64,000 nucleotides of DNA from Vasconcelosia minhoensis LEGE 07310 (GTDB lineage Bacteria > Cyanobacteriota > Cyanobacteriia > Phormidesmidales > Phormidesmidaceae): NCBI RefSeq assembly GCF_015207255.1, contig NZ_JADEXG010000022.1, forward strand, positions 1 to 64,000, read 5' to 3'. Every line of letters begins with the position of its first letter. Positions within the stretch are counted from its first letter, which is position 1. The translations under genes were made by a program, and so were the position numbers. Below, one piece after another: positions 37,166-47,077 of the stretch. The notes under the pieces are model-generated. The model saw nothing but the letters and a program-made list of their open reading frames with translations, was not told the origin of the DNA and ran no database searches.

Positions 37166-37203
37166 GATGGGGAATTTTACAGAAGACTCCCAGCGCTTTT
37201 TGA

Positions 37204-38979
37204 CTAAGAGGCCGAGACCGCCTGTCTAGCTCGCACCGGGCTGGACTTAGCGGTGCCCTCTACCGGAATGTGCTGAAGCAGGAAAACAACTAGAGGGTAG
37301 CTCTTGGGCAGTTCGCGCCGAACAAAGCGCCGCAGTTCTTCCTCCAGGCGAGATCGCAGCCCGTCCCACTTCACAATTGGGCCGCTGCCGTTGCCGTCTT
37401 CGGCCACTTCCGACCAGCGATCGCGCAGCCCTTTCTCGACCACCTGCTGCACGCTGCGCTCCCACTGCTCCTGGGCCTTGGTCGTCACCACACCGCGCAG
37501 GTTGACAATCGGCTCGCCCAGCAGCTTGCCCTGGTCGCTGACCGTCGCTGAGACCGTGAAGATGCCATCTTCGGCAATCTGCTGCCGCTCTCGCAGCACG
37601 TCGCGCTGCACCACGCCAGTCCGTGACGAATCGACCAGCTCCACGCCAGAAGGCACCTGACCGGCGATCCGAATCGCCGCCTCGTTGACTTCAATCACGT
37701 CGCCATTATTCACAATCACGATGTTTTCAGCCGGGATGCCCATACTCTGAGCCATTTGGGAATGCTTCACCAGCATCCGGTGCTCACCGTGCACCGGCAT
37801 GAAGAACTTGGGCCGGGTCAGGGCCAGCATCATCTTCTGGTCTTCCTGGGAGCCGTGACCCGAGACATGGAGTCCCTTATCTTTGCCGTAGACGACATGC
37901 GCCCCCTGCTGCATCAGCTTGTCAATGGTGTTGACTACGCCGATGGTATTGCCCGGAATCGGGTGGGCCGAGAAGATGACGGTATCGCCTTCATGAATCT
38001 TAATCTGGCGGTGGGAGCGATTGGAAATTCGCGTCAGGGCCGCCATCGGCTCGCCCTGGGAGCCCGTCGTCAGGATCATTGCCTGCTTGTCGGGGCACTG
38101 ATTGAGCTGATTGAGCGGCTTGAACAGGCTGTCGGGGCATTTGATGTAGCCCAGCTCGCGGGCATGGGCGATCACGTTGAGCATCGACCGGCCCACTACG
38201 AATACCGACCGGCCGTGCTTTTGGGCCAGCTCTAAGAGCATATTCACCCGATGCACTGAGGAGGCAAAGGTGGTCACAAACAGCCGACCGGCAGCCTGGC
38301 TAAAGGCCTGGTCCAGGTTAGGGAAGACCGTGCGCTCAGAGGGCGTGCTGCCCGGCACTTCGGCGTTGGTCGAGTCGCCAACCAGACAGAGCACGCCGTT
38401 CTCGCCATACTCAGCCAGGCGCTGGAAGTCAAAATATTCGCCATCGACCGGCGTATGGTCAATTTTGTAGTCACCGCTGTGGATGACGACACCCGCCGGG
38501 GTGCGAATCGCGACGGTAAAGCTGTCGGAAATCGAATGGGTATTGCGGATGTACTCCACTTCAAACGATTTGCCGAACTTGACTTTCTCCCGGGGGCCGA
38601 CGGTGCGCAGCTCGGTGCGCTTGGCCATACCGGCCTCTTCCAGCTTGCCCTGGAGCAGCGCCATTGCCAGCCGCGGCCCGTAGATCACTGGGATATTGAA
38701 CTGCCTGAGGTGAAAGGCAATACCGCCGATGTGGTCTTCGTGACCGTGGGTGACGATCATGCCCTTGATTTTGTGCTGATTTTCGCGCAGGTAGGTGACG
38801 TCGGGCAGCACGATGTTGACGCCGTGCATGCCGTCCGTGGGAAAGGCCAAACCCGCATCTAGCAGGACGATTTCGTCGTTGATTTCAAAGATGCAGGTAT
38901 TTTTGCCAATTTCATGCAGTCCGCCGAGCGGAATGATTTTTAGGGTTGCCGAATCGGAATTGCGTTTGTTTCGAGTCAT
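37204..38979 (-). CDS. rnj: ribonuclease J
   Basis: RNase J is a beta-lactamase-fold nuclease with endo- and 5'-3' exonuclease activity. The 591-residue protein has the zinc site THGHEDHIGGIAFHL, further ligands in VIHSGDYKIDHTPVDG and VSGHGSQEDQ, and the beta-CASP domain with GSQGEPMAALTRISN. It is the last gene of the asd-dapA-rnj cluster, with 118 bases after dapA, and is followed by a strong terminator. The window thus encodes both RNase E and RNase J, as is usual in cyanobacteria. Confidence 0.96.
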   Translation of the reverse strand: MTRNKRNSDSATLKIIPLGGLHEIGKNTCIFEINDEIVLLDAGLAFPTDGMHGVNIVLPDVTYLRENQHKIKGMIVTHGHEDHIGGIAFHLRQFNIPVIYGPRLAMALLQGKLEEAGMAKRTELRTVGPREKVKFGKSFEVEYIRNTHSISDSFTVAIRTPAGVVIHSGDYKIDHTPVDGEYFDFQRLAEYGENGVLCLVGDSTNAEVPGSTPSERTVFPNLDQAFSQAAGRLFVTTFASSVHRVNMLLELAQKHGRSVFVVGRSMLNVIAHARELGYIKCPDSLFKPLNQLNQCPDKQAMILTTGSQGEPMAALTRISNRSHRQIKIHEGDTVIFSAHPIPGNTIGVVNTIDKLMQQGAHVVYGKDKGLHVSGHGSQEDQKMMLALTRPKFFMPVHGEHRMLVKHSQMAQSMGIPAENIVIVNNGDVIEVNEAAIRIAGQVPSGVELVDSSRTGVVQRDVLRERQQIAEDGIFTVSATVSDQGKLLGEPIVNLRGVVTTKAQEQWERSVQQVVEKGLRDRWSEVAEDGNGSGPIVKWDGLRSRLEEELRRFVRRELPKSYPLVVFLLQHIPVEGTAKSSPVRARQAVSAS

Positions 38980-39097
38980 AGAAAATCCTTGAGTAAACAG
39001 TGAATGATGAGAATTGTGAACTGAAAATAGATGGGGAGGCAGGCGCGATCGCGCCGACCGGCCTCTGCGTAAGCTTGGGACGGGGCGGGCTGCCTGA

Positions 39098-40030
39098 TTA
39101 AGATTTCAGCAGCTCCAGGCTTTCAAGCACCGATTTGAGCTGTTGAAGCACCGCTGCCGAAGCGTCGCCCAGCGGCGAGCGGCAGGTGCCTACGGCCCAC
39201 CCCTCTAGCCTCAGTGCGGCCTTTAGCGGAATCGGACTGGTCGTCGCAAACAGCGCCTTGAACAGCGGGAAAAGCGCTAGATGCAGCGCCGTTGCCCGCC
39301 GCGTCTGGCCCTGCTCAAAGGCCTGAATCATCTGCTGTAGCTGTGGCCCCGCCAAATGGCTGGCAACGCTGACCACGCCAACGCCGCCTACGGCGAGCAG
39401 CGGCAGCGTCAGCGAATCATCACCCGAATAGAGGTCAAAGGTCGGCGGCGTCAGCTGCCGAATCTCACTGGCCAGATCAAGGTTCCCATCGGCTTGCTTG
39501 AGGGCCACAATATTGGGAATCTCTGCCAGCTTGGCCACCGTTGCTGGCGCGATTGCGCAGCTGGTACGACCAGGGACGTTATACAGCATGATCGGCAGGT
39601 CGGGGACGGCTTTTGCGATCGCGCTGAAGTGGTCATAGAGCCCCTCCTGGGGAGGCTTATTATAGTAGGGGACGACCTGCAAAGAGCCGTCTAGCCCCAG
39701 CTTTTGGGCTTTCTGGGTAGCGCTGATGGCCTCGCAGGTGCTGTTAGAACCGGTCCCGGCCATCACCCGAGCCCGCCCCGAGACGGCCCCCTGGACGACC
39801 TGAAACAGCTGATATTCTTCGTCCCAGGTGAGGGTCGGTGATTCGCCTGTCGTGCCGCAGACGACCAGGGTGTCTGTGCCCTGCTCAACTAGATGAGCCG
39901 CCAGCTTCTCAGCAATCGCGTAGTTCACCTCCCCAGTTTCAGAAAAGGGGGTGACCATCGCCGTCAGCACTCGTCCAAACCAGGGCACGTGATTGACTTC
40001 TGCGCTGTCTTTAAACGGGTCTTTGGGCAT
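39098..40030 (-). CDS. dapA: 4-hydroxy-tetrahydrodipicolinate synthase
   Basis: DapA condenses pyruvate with aspartate semialdehyde in lysine and diaminopimelate synthesis. The 310-residue protein has [17 protein letters not shown], the motif [15 protein letters not shown], the catalytic Tyr in [13 protein letters not shown] and the Schiff-base lysine in [11 protein letters not shown]. It starts four bases after asd ends, so the two consecutive pathway enzymes are made together. The first 18 residues are variable. Confidence 0.97.
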   Translation of the reverse strand: MPKDPFKDSAEVNHVPWFGRVLTAMVTPFSETGEVNYAIAEKLAAHLVEQGTDTLVVCGTTGESPTLTWDEEYQLFQVVQGAVSGRARVMAGTGSNSTCEAISATQKAQKLGLDGSLQVVPYYNKPPQEGLYDHFSAIAKAVPDLPIMLYNVPGRTSCAIAPATVAKLAEIPNIVALKQADGNLDLASEIRQLTPPTFDLYSGDDSLTLPLLAVGGVGVVSVASHLAGPQLQQMIQAFEQGQTRRATALHLALFPLFKALFATTSPIPLKAALRLEGWAVGTCRSPLGDASAAVLQQLKSVLESLELLKS

Positions 40031-40034
40031 GGTT

Positions 40035-41090
40035 TCAGGCCGCTACAGCCGTCGCCAGCCAGCGCTTGGCGACCAGCAGCTCAGCAATCTGGACGGCGTT
40101 AAGCGCAGCCCCTTTGCGAATCTGATCGCCGCTCAGCCAGAGCTCTAGCCCACAGGGGTGAGACAGATCCTGACGGATTCGGCCAACCAGGACATCGTCT
40201 TGACCACTGGCCTCGAACGGCATGGGGAAATAGTTAGCCTGCCAATCTTCTAGCAGCTTTACGCCGGGAGCCTGCGCCAAGATTGACCTGGCTCGCTCTG
40301 GTTCGAATGGGGTGTCAAATTCCAGGTTAACCGCTTCAGAATGGGCCCGCAAGACGGGAACCCGTATACAGGTAGCCGTAACCCGCAAATCGGGCTGATT
40401 AAAGATTTTGCGAGTTTCGTTCACCATTTTCATCTCTTCCTGGCAATAGCCCTGCTCGGTCAGGGGTGAATTGTGAGGAAAGAGATTGAAGGCTAGGGGA
40501 TAGGGAAAAATTTCGGTCGGCGGCGGCTGATCGGCCAGCATTGCGGCAGCCTGCTCTTTAACTTCGGCCATCGCCCGAGCTCCGGCCCCGCTAGCGGACT
40601 GGTAGGTCGCCACCACGACTCGCCGAATCGGCTGCACCTGATGCAGCGGCCACAGCGCCAAACTCATCAAAATCGTCGTGCAGTTGGGGTTGGCGATTAG
40701 GCCGCGGTGATTCGCCGCCACCTCTGGGTTGACCTCGGGGACGATCAGCGGCACATCGCTATCCATCCGAAAGGCGCTGGAATTGTCGATGACGACCGCT
40801 CCAGCCGCGATCGCGACCTCGGCCCATTCTCGCGATACGCTAGCCCCGGCCGACGCCAAGACAATATCGACGTCTTCCAAGGCCGACTGGCTCAGCGCTT
40901 CGACGGTCACCGGCTGACCGCGAAAGCTCAGATGCTTGCCGGCCGACCGAGCCGACGCCAGCAGCTTGAGAGATTTAATTGGGAAACGGCGCTCCTGTAA
41001 GAGCTCTAGTAGCTCTGTCCCCACCGCTCCAGTCGCGCCTAAAATGGCAACGGTGTATGTTTCTTCGGGCAAGCAAATATCCTCCTGCAC
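40035..41090 (-). CDS. asd: aspartate-semialdehyde dehydrogenase
   Basis: Asd reduces aspartyl phosphate to aspartate semialdehyde, the substrate of the next gene's enzyme. The 351-residue protein has the NADP-binding start [20 protein letters not shown], the catalytic Cys in NPNCTTILM and the substrate segment [22 protein letters not shown] 41090 gives a ten-residue variable leader. It is the first gene of a cluster that diverges from tig across 396 bases. Confidence 0.97.
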   Translation of the reverse strand: MQEDICLPEETYTVAILGATGAVGTELLELLQERRFPIKSLKLLASARSAGKHLSFRGQPVTVEALSQSALEDVDIVLASAGASVSREWAEVAIAAGAVVIDNSSAFRMDSDVPLIVPEVNPEVAANHRGLIANPNCTTILMSLALWPLHQVQPIRRVVVATYQSASGAGARAMAEVKEQAAAMLADQPPPTEIFPYPLAFNLFPHNSPLTEQGYCQEEMKMVNETRKIFNQPDLRVTATCIRVPVLRAHSEAVNLEFDTPFEPERARSILAQAPGVKLLEDWQANYFPMPFEASGQDDVLVGRIRQDLSHPCGLELWLSGDQIRKGAALNAVQIAELLVAKRWLATAVAA

Positions 41091-41486
41091 ATGTTTCTTA
41101 ATCTATTCATTGATCTATTCAATTGTCTGGAAGCTTCTATATGAAACGGAATACCAGCAGGGGGCCTGATTTTAGCTTGCCCCTGCCTCCAAGGCCCGTT
41201 TTGGCGACCCGCTTTGGCAGTCTGTGTGGCGCTAGGCTACCGGCTCTACCCCGACTCGTCAAGCAGCCGTAGCGCTAACTTACTTCATTATATAGGCCCA
41301 GCGCCAGTGGCTGTCGCCCATGTTGCCCTTTCGTCGAATCTCAGCCTATCGGCACCCACTGCCGGGCTAGTGGCTAGGGAGGCGGGAAGCCAAATAATTA
41401 GGTATGATAGCTAACTGTTTCTGTCTCCGACAGCCAACGGCCGACCTGCTGAACCATCAAGAACATTAATAAAGAACATAGCTGCA
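41091..41486. other. divergent promoter region asd / tig
   Basis: This 396-base gap contains no gene. TATGAT at 41403-41408 could be a -10 box for tig, about 80 bases before its start, but no good -35 precedes it. Nothing else stands out. Confidence 0.4.
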
Positions 41487-42920
41487 ATGAAAGTTACCCA
41501 GGAAAAACTGCCCGACAGCCAGGTAGGACTCGAAATTGAAGTGCCCGCAGACCTGTCTAAGCAAGGATACGAGCAGGTTCTGCGGGACTATATGAAAAGC
41601 GCTAATATCCCTGGTTTCCGTAAGGGCAAGGTGCCGCGTCAGGTGCTGATTCAGCGCTTAGGACCGACTCGGCTGAAGGCAGCGGCGCTAGAAGACCTAG
41701 TGCAGAAGGCCATTGATCAAGCTATTGAGCAGGAAGAGCTAGAGGCGATCGGCAACTATCAGCTGCGCTCTTCCTTTGAAGATCTAATTGGTCAGTATGA
41801 GCCCGGCCAGCCTTTTATCATTTCGGCTTCGGTAGACGTTCCACCCCGGCTCAGCCTGAGCGAATATAAAGATCTGTCAGTTAAGGCTGAAAAAATTGAG
41901 CCCGATCCCAATCGGGTTGATGAAACCCTGAGCCGCTACCGCGAAAATCTGGCGACGCTGGTGCCAATCGAAGACCGAGCGGCTCAGGCGGGCGATGTGG
42001 CGATTATTGACTTTGTCGGCAAGCTGGTCAAACCCGACGGCGAGCCGGAAGTTTTTGAAGGCGGCAGCGCCGAGGACTTCCAGGTCGAAATTAAAGAAGG
42101 GCAATTTATTCCGGGCTTTGTCGAAGGCATTATTGGGATGGAGCTGGAAGAGACCAAAGATGTGGAGGTGACCTTTCCGGAAGCCTATTCCGACTCCAAC
42201 CTAGCTGGTCAGCCCGCCGTTTTTACCATTACGCTGAACGAGCTGAAGGAAAAGGAGCTGCCCGACCTAGACGACGACTTTGCCCAGGAGGTCAGCGATT
42301 TTGAAACCATTGCCGAGCTGCGCCAGTCCTTAGAAGAGCGCTATCAGGAAGAGACTGAGCAGGCTACCCAGGCCAATATTGAGGCGGCGCTGCTCGACGC
42401 GCTGGTTGAGCATTTAGAGGCCGAGATGCCCCATACTCTGGTGCAGCGCGAAGCCACTTTCCTAGTGCAGCAAACGGTGGTGCAGCTCAGCCGCCAGGGC
42501 ATCGACGTCAATAAGTTTCTGACTCAAGATCTGGTCGAAGGGATGCGGAAAAATGCCCGGCCCGAGGCGATTGAGCGGCTGCGGCGCACCCTGGCCTTGG
42601 GAGAAGTGGCTAAGCAAGAAGCGATCGCGGTCGAAGAAGCCGACATTCTGGCCCGCATGGACGAAATGCTGGCTGAAGTCGAGGATCCCGATGCCATCGA
42701 TCCCGACCGGCTGCGTGAGGTCGTCAACGAAGACCTGCTAAAAGAAAAAATTCTCGCCTGGCTGAAGGAGCAGGCGACGATTGAGCTGGTACCCGAGGGC
42801 GCTTTGGCTCCTGAGGAAGATGAGGCAGCCGAACCCGTAGAACCGGACTCAGAGGAAGCAGCATCCGCCGAGCCCGCCTCAGCTGCCGAAGCAGTGATTG
42901 ATGTCGAGGCTAGCGCCTAA
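41487..42920 (+). CDS. tig: trigger factor
   Basis: Trigger factor is the ribosome-bound chaperone that meets nascent chains. The 477-residue protein has the ribosome-binding signature PGFRKGKVPRQVLIQRLG, a central FKBP-type domain (GDVAIIDFVGKLVKPDGEPE; GQFIPGFVEGIIGMELEE) and a long helical C-terminal domain. The last 35 residues are very acidic and alanine-rich (EEDEAAEPVEPDSEEAASAE), as in some other cyanobacteria. It precedes clpP and clpX on the same strand. Confidence 0.97.
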   Translation: MKVTQEKLPDSQVGLEIEVPADLSKQGYEQVLRDYMKSANIPGFRKGKVPRQVLIQRLGPTRLKAAALEDLVQKAIDQAIEQEELEAIGNYQLRSSFEDLIGQYEPGQPFIISASVDVPPRLSLSEYKDLSVKAEKIEPDPNRVDETLSRYRENLATLVPIEDRAAQAGDVAIIDFVGKLVKPDGEPEVFEGGSAEDFQVEIKEGQFIPGFVEGIIGMELEETKDVEVTFPEAYSDSNLAGQPAVFTITLNELKEKELPDLDDDFAQEVSDFETIAELRQSLEERYQEETEQATQANIEAALLDALVEHLEAEMPHTLVQREATFLVQQTVVQLSRQGIDVNKFLTQDLVEGMRKNARPEAIERLRRTLALGEVAKQEAIAVEEADILARMDEMLAEVEDPDAIDPDRLREVVNEDLLKEKILAWLKEQATIELVPEGALAPEEDEAAEPVEPDSEEAASAEPASAAEAVIDVEASA

Positions 42921-42973
42921 CTTTAGGCAGACGCGCCAGACAGGCAATTTTGCCGTTAGCAGATGGCCGAGGC

Positions 42974-43004
42974 TTGACAATCTATAAATTCGTCCGGGTA
43001 TTGT
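42974..43004 (+). promoter_or_regulatory. possible clpP promoter
   Basis: TTGACA at 42974-42979 is a perfect -35 box; TATTGT at 42999-43004 is a weak -10 with a 19-base spacer. It lies in the 172-base gap between tig and clpP, about 90 bases before the start. Confidence 0.35.
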
Positions 43005-43092
43005 AGATTAATGTCGAAATGCATTGACTTCGCTAAAGTGAGGTTAGCGATTAGGCATTTAGCTTCTAACCTGCCTGGCCGCTCCATCCTCT

Positions 43093-43788
43093 GTGCGACC
43101 GTTTGAATTTATGGACATTCTCAATTCCCAGCTGCCCAACATAGTCAGTACGAACGCCGGCGCCTCGACTCCCCGCAGCGTTGTGCCGATGGTACTGGAG
43201 CAGTCGGGTCGAGGCGAGCGCGCCTTTGACATCTACTCGCGGCTGCTGCGGGAGCGGATTGTCTTTCTGGGCACCCCGGTAGACGATATGGTGGCCGACT
43301 CCATCGTGGCTCAGCTGCTTTACCTGGATGCCGAAGACCCTGAAAAGGACGTGCAGCTCTACATCAACTCGCCCGGTGGCTCCGTTACAGCGGGTATGGC
43401 AATCTACGACACGATGCAGCAGGTGCGGCCAGACGTGGTTACCATCTGCTTTGGGTTAGCGGCCAGCATGGGGGCCTTTTTGCTCGCGGGCGGTGCGGCC
43501 AATAAGCGAATGGCGCTGCCCAGCTCGCGGATTATGATTCACCAGCCGCTGGGCGGAGCCCAGGGGCAGGCTGTCGATATCGAAATTCAGGCGCGGGAAA
43601 TTCTGTACCTCAAGCGCCGCCTGAATGAGCTCTTAGCGGGTCATACCGGGCAAGCTCTAGAAAAGATTGAGGCTGACACCGAACGAGACTTCTTCATGTC
43701 AGCCGAAGAAGCCAGGGTCTACGGCCTGATCGATCAGGTGATCACCAAATCGACAATGGCGGATGCTAAGCTGACTGCGCTAGGGTAA
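43093..43788 (+). CDS. clpP: ATP-dependent Clp protease proteolytic subunit
   Basis: ClpP is the serine protease ring that degrades proteins fed by Clp ATPases. The 231-residue frame starts at GTG 43093; ATG 43111 ([10 protein letters not shown]) is an alternative start. The catalytic serine is in [11 protein letters not shown] and the histidine in [10 protein letters not shown], with the Asp further on. The N-terminal 30 residues are likely a leader. clpX follows nine bases later. Confidence 0.95.
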   Translation: MRPFEFMDILNSQLPNIVSTNAGASTPRSVVPMVLEQSGRGERAFDIYSRLLRERIVFLGTPVDDMVADSIVAQLLYLDAEDPEKDVQLYINSPGGSVTAGMAIYDTMQQVRPDVVTICFGLAASMGAFLLAGGAANKRMALPSSRIMIHQPLGGAQGQAVDIEIQAREILYLKRRLNELLAGHTGQALEKIEADTERDFFMSAEEARVYGLIDQVITKSTMADAKLTALG

Positions 43789-43797
43789 AGAGCCAAT

Positions 43798-45132
43798 ATG
43801 CCTAAATATGACTCCCATCTCAAATGTTCCTTCTGCGGCAAGTCTCAGGAGCAGGTGCGCAAGCTGATCGCTGGGCCAGGAGTCTACATCTGCGATGAGT
43901 GTGTCGATCTCTGTAATGAAATTTTAGACGAAGAGTTGTTTGACTCTAGCGCTGCGGTCGCGACCCCCGCCCCGCGCCGCGACCAGCCCCCCGAGCGCCG
44001 GCGCAAAGCGCCCGTTCCCATCGCCCTCAGCCAGATTCCCAAACCGCGAGAAATTAAGTCCTACCTAGACGAGCATGTGATTGGCCAGAACGAGGCCAAA
44101 AAGGTGCTCTCGGTAGCGGTTTACAATCACTACAAGCGGCTCAGCTACGCCCAGTCGGAAGAAGGCGAGGCCAGTGAAAATATCGAGCTGCAAAAGTCAA
44201 ATATTTTGCTCATCGGCCCAACTGGCTGTGGCAAAACTCTGCTTGCTCAGACCTTGGCCAGTATTCTAGACGTCCCCTTCGCTGTTGCCGACGCCACGAC
44301 CCTGACCGAAGCGGGCTACGTCGGCGAAGATGTCGAGAATATTTTGCTGCGGCTGCTGCAGGTGGCCGACCTGGACGTTGAAGAAGCCCAGCGCGGCATT
44401 ATCTACATCGATGAAATCGATAAGATTGCCCGCAAGAGTGAAAATCCGTCGATTACCCGCGATGTGTCCGGCGAGGGCGTCCAGCAGGCGCTGCTTAAGA
44501 TGCTGGAAGGCACCGTCGCCAACGTTCCGCCCCAGGGCGGGCGGAAGCATCCCTACCAGGACTGCATTCAAATCGACACCCGCAATATTTTATTCATCTG
44601 CGGCGGCGCGTTTGTTGGACTCGACAAAATTGTCGAGCAGCGGATTGGCAAAAAGTCGATGGGCTTCATCCAGCCAGGCGAAGGGGCCAGCCGCGATAAG
44701 CGGGCCGCCGATATTCTTAAGTATCTGGAACCTGATGATATCGTCAAATTTGGCATGATTCCCGAGTTTATTGGCCGGATTCCCGCTATCTCTGTGGTTG
44801 AGCCGCTGGACGAAGACACGCTGGTCTCTATCCTCACCGAGCCCCGAAATGCGCTAGTCAAACAGTTTAAGCAGCTGATGCGAATGGATAGCGTAGACCT
44901 GGAGTTTACGGCTGATGCGGTAAGAGCGATCGCGAAAGAAGCCTTCAAGCGCAAAACCGGCGCCCGAGCCCTGCGCAGCATCATCGAAGAAATCATGCTC
45001 GACGTGATGTACGAGCTGCCTTCCCGTAAAGATGTCAACCACTGCACCATCACTCCCGAAATGGTGGAAGAGCGCTCCACGGCTAACCTACTGCTGCACC
45101 CCTCTTCCCTGCCCAAACCCGAATCTGCTTAG
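43798..45132 (+). CDS. clpX: ATP-dependent Clp protease ATP-binding subunit ClpX
   Basis: ClpX unfolds tagged proteins and passes them to ClpP. The 444-residue protein has the N-terminal C4 zinc domain ([11 protein letters not shown] and CDECVDLC), Walker [16 protein letters not shown], Walker [12 protein letters not shown] and sensor region [17 protein letters not shown], and the C-terminal [13 protein letters not shown]-type block ([20 protein letters not shown]). It lies nine bases after clpP and two bases before the hydrolase gene. Confidence 0.97.
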   Translation: MPKYDSHLKCSFCGKSQEQVRKLIAGPGVYICDECVDLCNEILDEELFDSSAAVATPAPRRDQPPERRRKAPVPIALSQIPKPREIKSYLDEHVIGQNEAKKVLSVAVYNHYKRLSYAQSEEGEASENIELQKSNILLIGPTGCGKTLLAQTLASILDVPFAVADATTLTEAGYVGEDVENILLRLLQVADLDVEEAQRGIIYIDEIDKIARKSENPSITRDVSGEGVQQALLKMLEGTVANVPPQGGRKHPYQDCIQIDTRNILFICGGAFVGLDKIVEQRIGKKSMGFIQPGEGASRDKRAADILKYLEPDDIVKFGMIPEFIGRIPAISVVEPLDEDTLVSILTEPRNALVKQFKQLMRMDSVDLEFTADAVRAIAKEAFKRKTGARALRSIIEEIMLDVMYELPSRKDVNHCTITPEMVEERSTANLLLHPSSLPKPESA

Positions 45133-45134
45133 CC

Positions 45135-45998
45135 ATGGCAACCGTCGTCGTCAACGGCGTTGAGCATTACTACGAGTGGATTGCTGAGGCCGATTCCCCC
45201 GGCGCATCCGGTCGGCCGGTGATGGTTTTCTTACATGGCTGGGCCGGGTCGGCCCGCTATTGGGAATCGACCGCCCAGGCCCTCAAGTCTGATTTTGACT
45301 GTCTGCTCTACGATATGCGGGGGTTTGGTCGAACTCAGGCCCCGGCAGCGGAGCAAATGGTAGCTGACCCTAGCCTCGGCAGCTTAGAAAGCTTTGCCGA
45401 AGACCTGCGGATTTTACTAGACCAGCTCGGCCTAAGCCAGCCCGTCTATCTAAACGCCCACTCGATGGGGGGCACGGTCGGACTTTACTTTCTCGATCGC
45501 TGTCCAGAACGGGTGCAAAAGGCCATTTTTACCTGCAATGGCAGCTTTGAGTATGACCAACGCGCCTTTGAAGCCTTCTACCGGTTTGGCGGCTACGTCG
45601 TCGCGGTGCGACCTAAATGGCTGAGCCGGGTGCCGCTAGCGCCGCAGATGTTTATGTCGCGCTTTTTACGGCGCTCCATTCCGCTGGCAGAGAAGCAGGC
45701 GTTTCTAAAAGATTTTCTGGTGGCGGATGGGGCCACCGCCGTTGGAACGCTACGGGCCGCGGTCAGCAAACATGCGACTGAAGTAATGCCTGCTGCCTTT
45801 TCTAGGGTGCAGCGGCCCGCCCTGATGATATCGGGTGAATATGACAAAATTACGCCAGCTGAGCTGGGGCGACAGGCGGCAGCCATGAGCGACCAGATCG
45901 AATATGTGCTGATGAAAGAGACGGCCCACTTTCCGATGCTGGAGGACCCGGCGACCTATCTAGAAGTTGTTTTAGATTTTGTCAGAGCAAAATCCTGA
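45135..45998 (+). CDS. alpha/beta-fold hydrolase
   Basis: The 287-residue protein has the oxyanion segment FLHGWAGSARYW, the nucleophile elbow NAHSMGGTVG (Ser), an acid in SGEYDKITP (Asp) and the histidine in ETAHFPMLEDP, so the catalytic triad looks complete. The substrate is unknown. The start is two bases after the clpX stop, so it is translated with the Clp genes, but a link with proteolysis is only suggested by position. Confidence 0.92.
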   Translation: MATVVVNGVEHYYEWIAEADSPGASGRPVMVFLHGWAGSARYWESTAQALKSDFDCLLYDMRGFGRTQAPAAEQMVADPSLGSLESFAEDLRILLDQLGLSQPVYLNAHSMGGTVGLYFLDRCPERVQKAIFTCNGSFEYDQRAFEAFYRFGGYVVAVRPKWLSRVPLAPQMFMSRFLRRSIPLAEKQAFLKDFLVADGATAVGTLRAAVSKHATEVMPAAFSRVQRPALMISGEYDKITPAELGRQAAAMSDQIEYVLMKETAHFPMLEDPATYLEVVLDFVRAKS

Positions 45999-46126
45999 GA
46001 CGGGTTTGGGTCAGCTTCTACTGAGTTAGTCGCTTGAGTCAGCGACCATAGATCTCTAGAATTAAGACTATTCACCTCTCTCTATTGAGAAGCTGCACCG
46101 AGTCCCCTTTATCCCCCGGAGGAACC

Positions 46127-47077
46127 ATGCCCGAACGTCCAATTATTCTTGGCATTGTGGGCGATAGCGCCGCTGGTAAAACGACCTTGACGCGGGGGAT
46201 TGCTCAGGTTGTCGGGAAGGACGACGTCACCATCATCTGCACCGACGACTACCACCGCTACGACCGCAAGCAGCGAGCTGAGATTGGCATTTCTGCCCTA
46301 GCTCCCGACTGCAACTACCTGGATATTATCGAGCAGCACCTGCAGCTGCTGCGGCAGGGGCAGCCCATCCTCAAGCCGATTTACAACCACTCAACGGGTA
46401 TGTTTGACCCGCCGGAGTACATTCAGCCGAAGAAATTTGTGATCGTCGAGGGGCTGCTGGGCTACAAGACCAAGCGGGCTCGTGATACCTACGATGTGAA
46501 GGTCTACCTGGCGCCGCCGGAAGACCTGCGTACCAAGTGGAAAGTCGGCCGCGATACCCGCAAGCGGGGCTATGAGCCCGAACAGGTGCTGGAGCAGCTG
46601 AGAAAACGCGAGCCTGACTCGGAAGCCTTTATCCGCCCGCAGCGGCAGTGGGCCGATGTGATCGTGACCTTCTACCCCCCCCAGGATGACTCGGAGCAGA
46701 GCGACCTGCTGCTGAACGTCAAACTGGTGCTGCGCCCGACCATTCCTCACCCAGATTTCACCCATATTCTCGATGACAATGGCAACGACTTAGGCGATGC
46801 CATTCGGCTGGGGCTAGACCGCGATATGAGTAAGCCGGTGGACGTGCTAGAAATTGACGGCCATGCCCATGAGTCTCAGGTGCAGCAGCTGGAGCGTATT
46901 CTCTGTAAGGAAGTGCCCCATCTCGGCCAGTTTTGCAGCATTGAAGGCAATACCAATATTGGCAAAATTACCGGCACCACCGGCGAAACGTTGCAGAGCT
47001 ATCCGCTGGCGCTGACCCAGCTTTTAATCACCTATCACATGCTTAAAGCAGCTCAGCGGACGGCCTTGCTTAAGTAG
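46127..47077 (+). CDS. phosphoribulokinase-family kinase (paralog)
   Basis: From ATG 46127 the product is 316 residues: MPERPIILGIVGDSAAGKTT, CTDDYHRYDRKQRAEIGISA, and KPIYNHSTGMFDPPEYIQPK, which fit the phosphoribulokinase/uridine kinase family. The Calvin-cycle enzyme of cyanobacteria has GDSGCGKS in the P-loop, whose Cys forms a regulatory disulfide; here it is GDSAAGKT, with only the second cysteine (Cys38) kept. The whole sequence is of the paralogous type also found in non-photosynthetic bacteria. So it is probably not the main Calvin-cycle enzyme, and its substrate is uncertain. GGAGGAA at 46118-46124 supports this start over 46085. The 3' end overlaps the next gene by 25 bases. Confidence 0.85.
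   Translation: MPERPIILGIVGDSAAGKTTLTRGIAQVVGKDDVTIICTDDYHRYDRKQRAEIGISALAPDCNYLDIIEQHLQLLRQGQPILKPIYNHSTGMFDPPEYIQPKKFVIVEGLLGYKTKRARDTYDVKVYLAPPEDLRTKWKVGRDTRKRGYEPEQVLEQLRKREPDSEAFIRPQRQWADVIVTFYPPQDDSEQSDLLLNVKLVLRPTIPHPDFTHILDDNGNDLGDAIRLGLDRDMSKPVDVLEIDGHAHESQVQQLERILCKEVPHLGQFCSIEGNTNIGKITGTTGETLQSYPLALTQLLITYHMLKAAQRTALLK

Noticed and set aside
46085-46126. Upstream start for the phosphoribulokinase-like gene
   Set aside because: The extra 14 residues are not conserved, and GGAGGAA sits just before the ATG at 46127.
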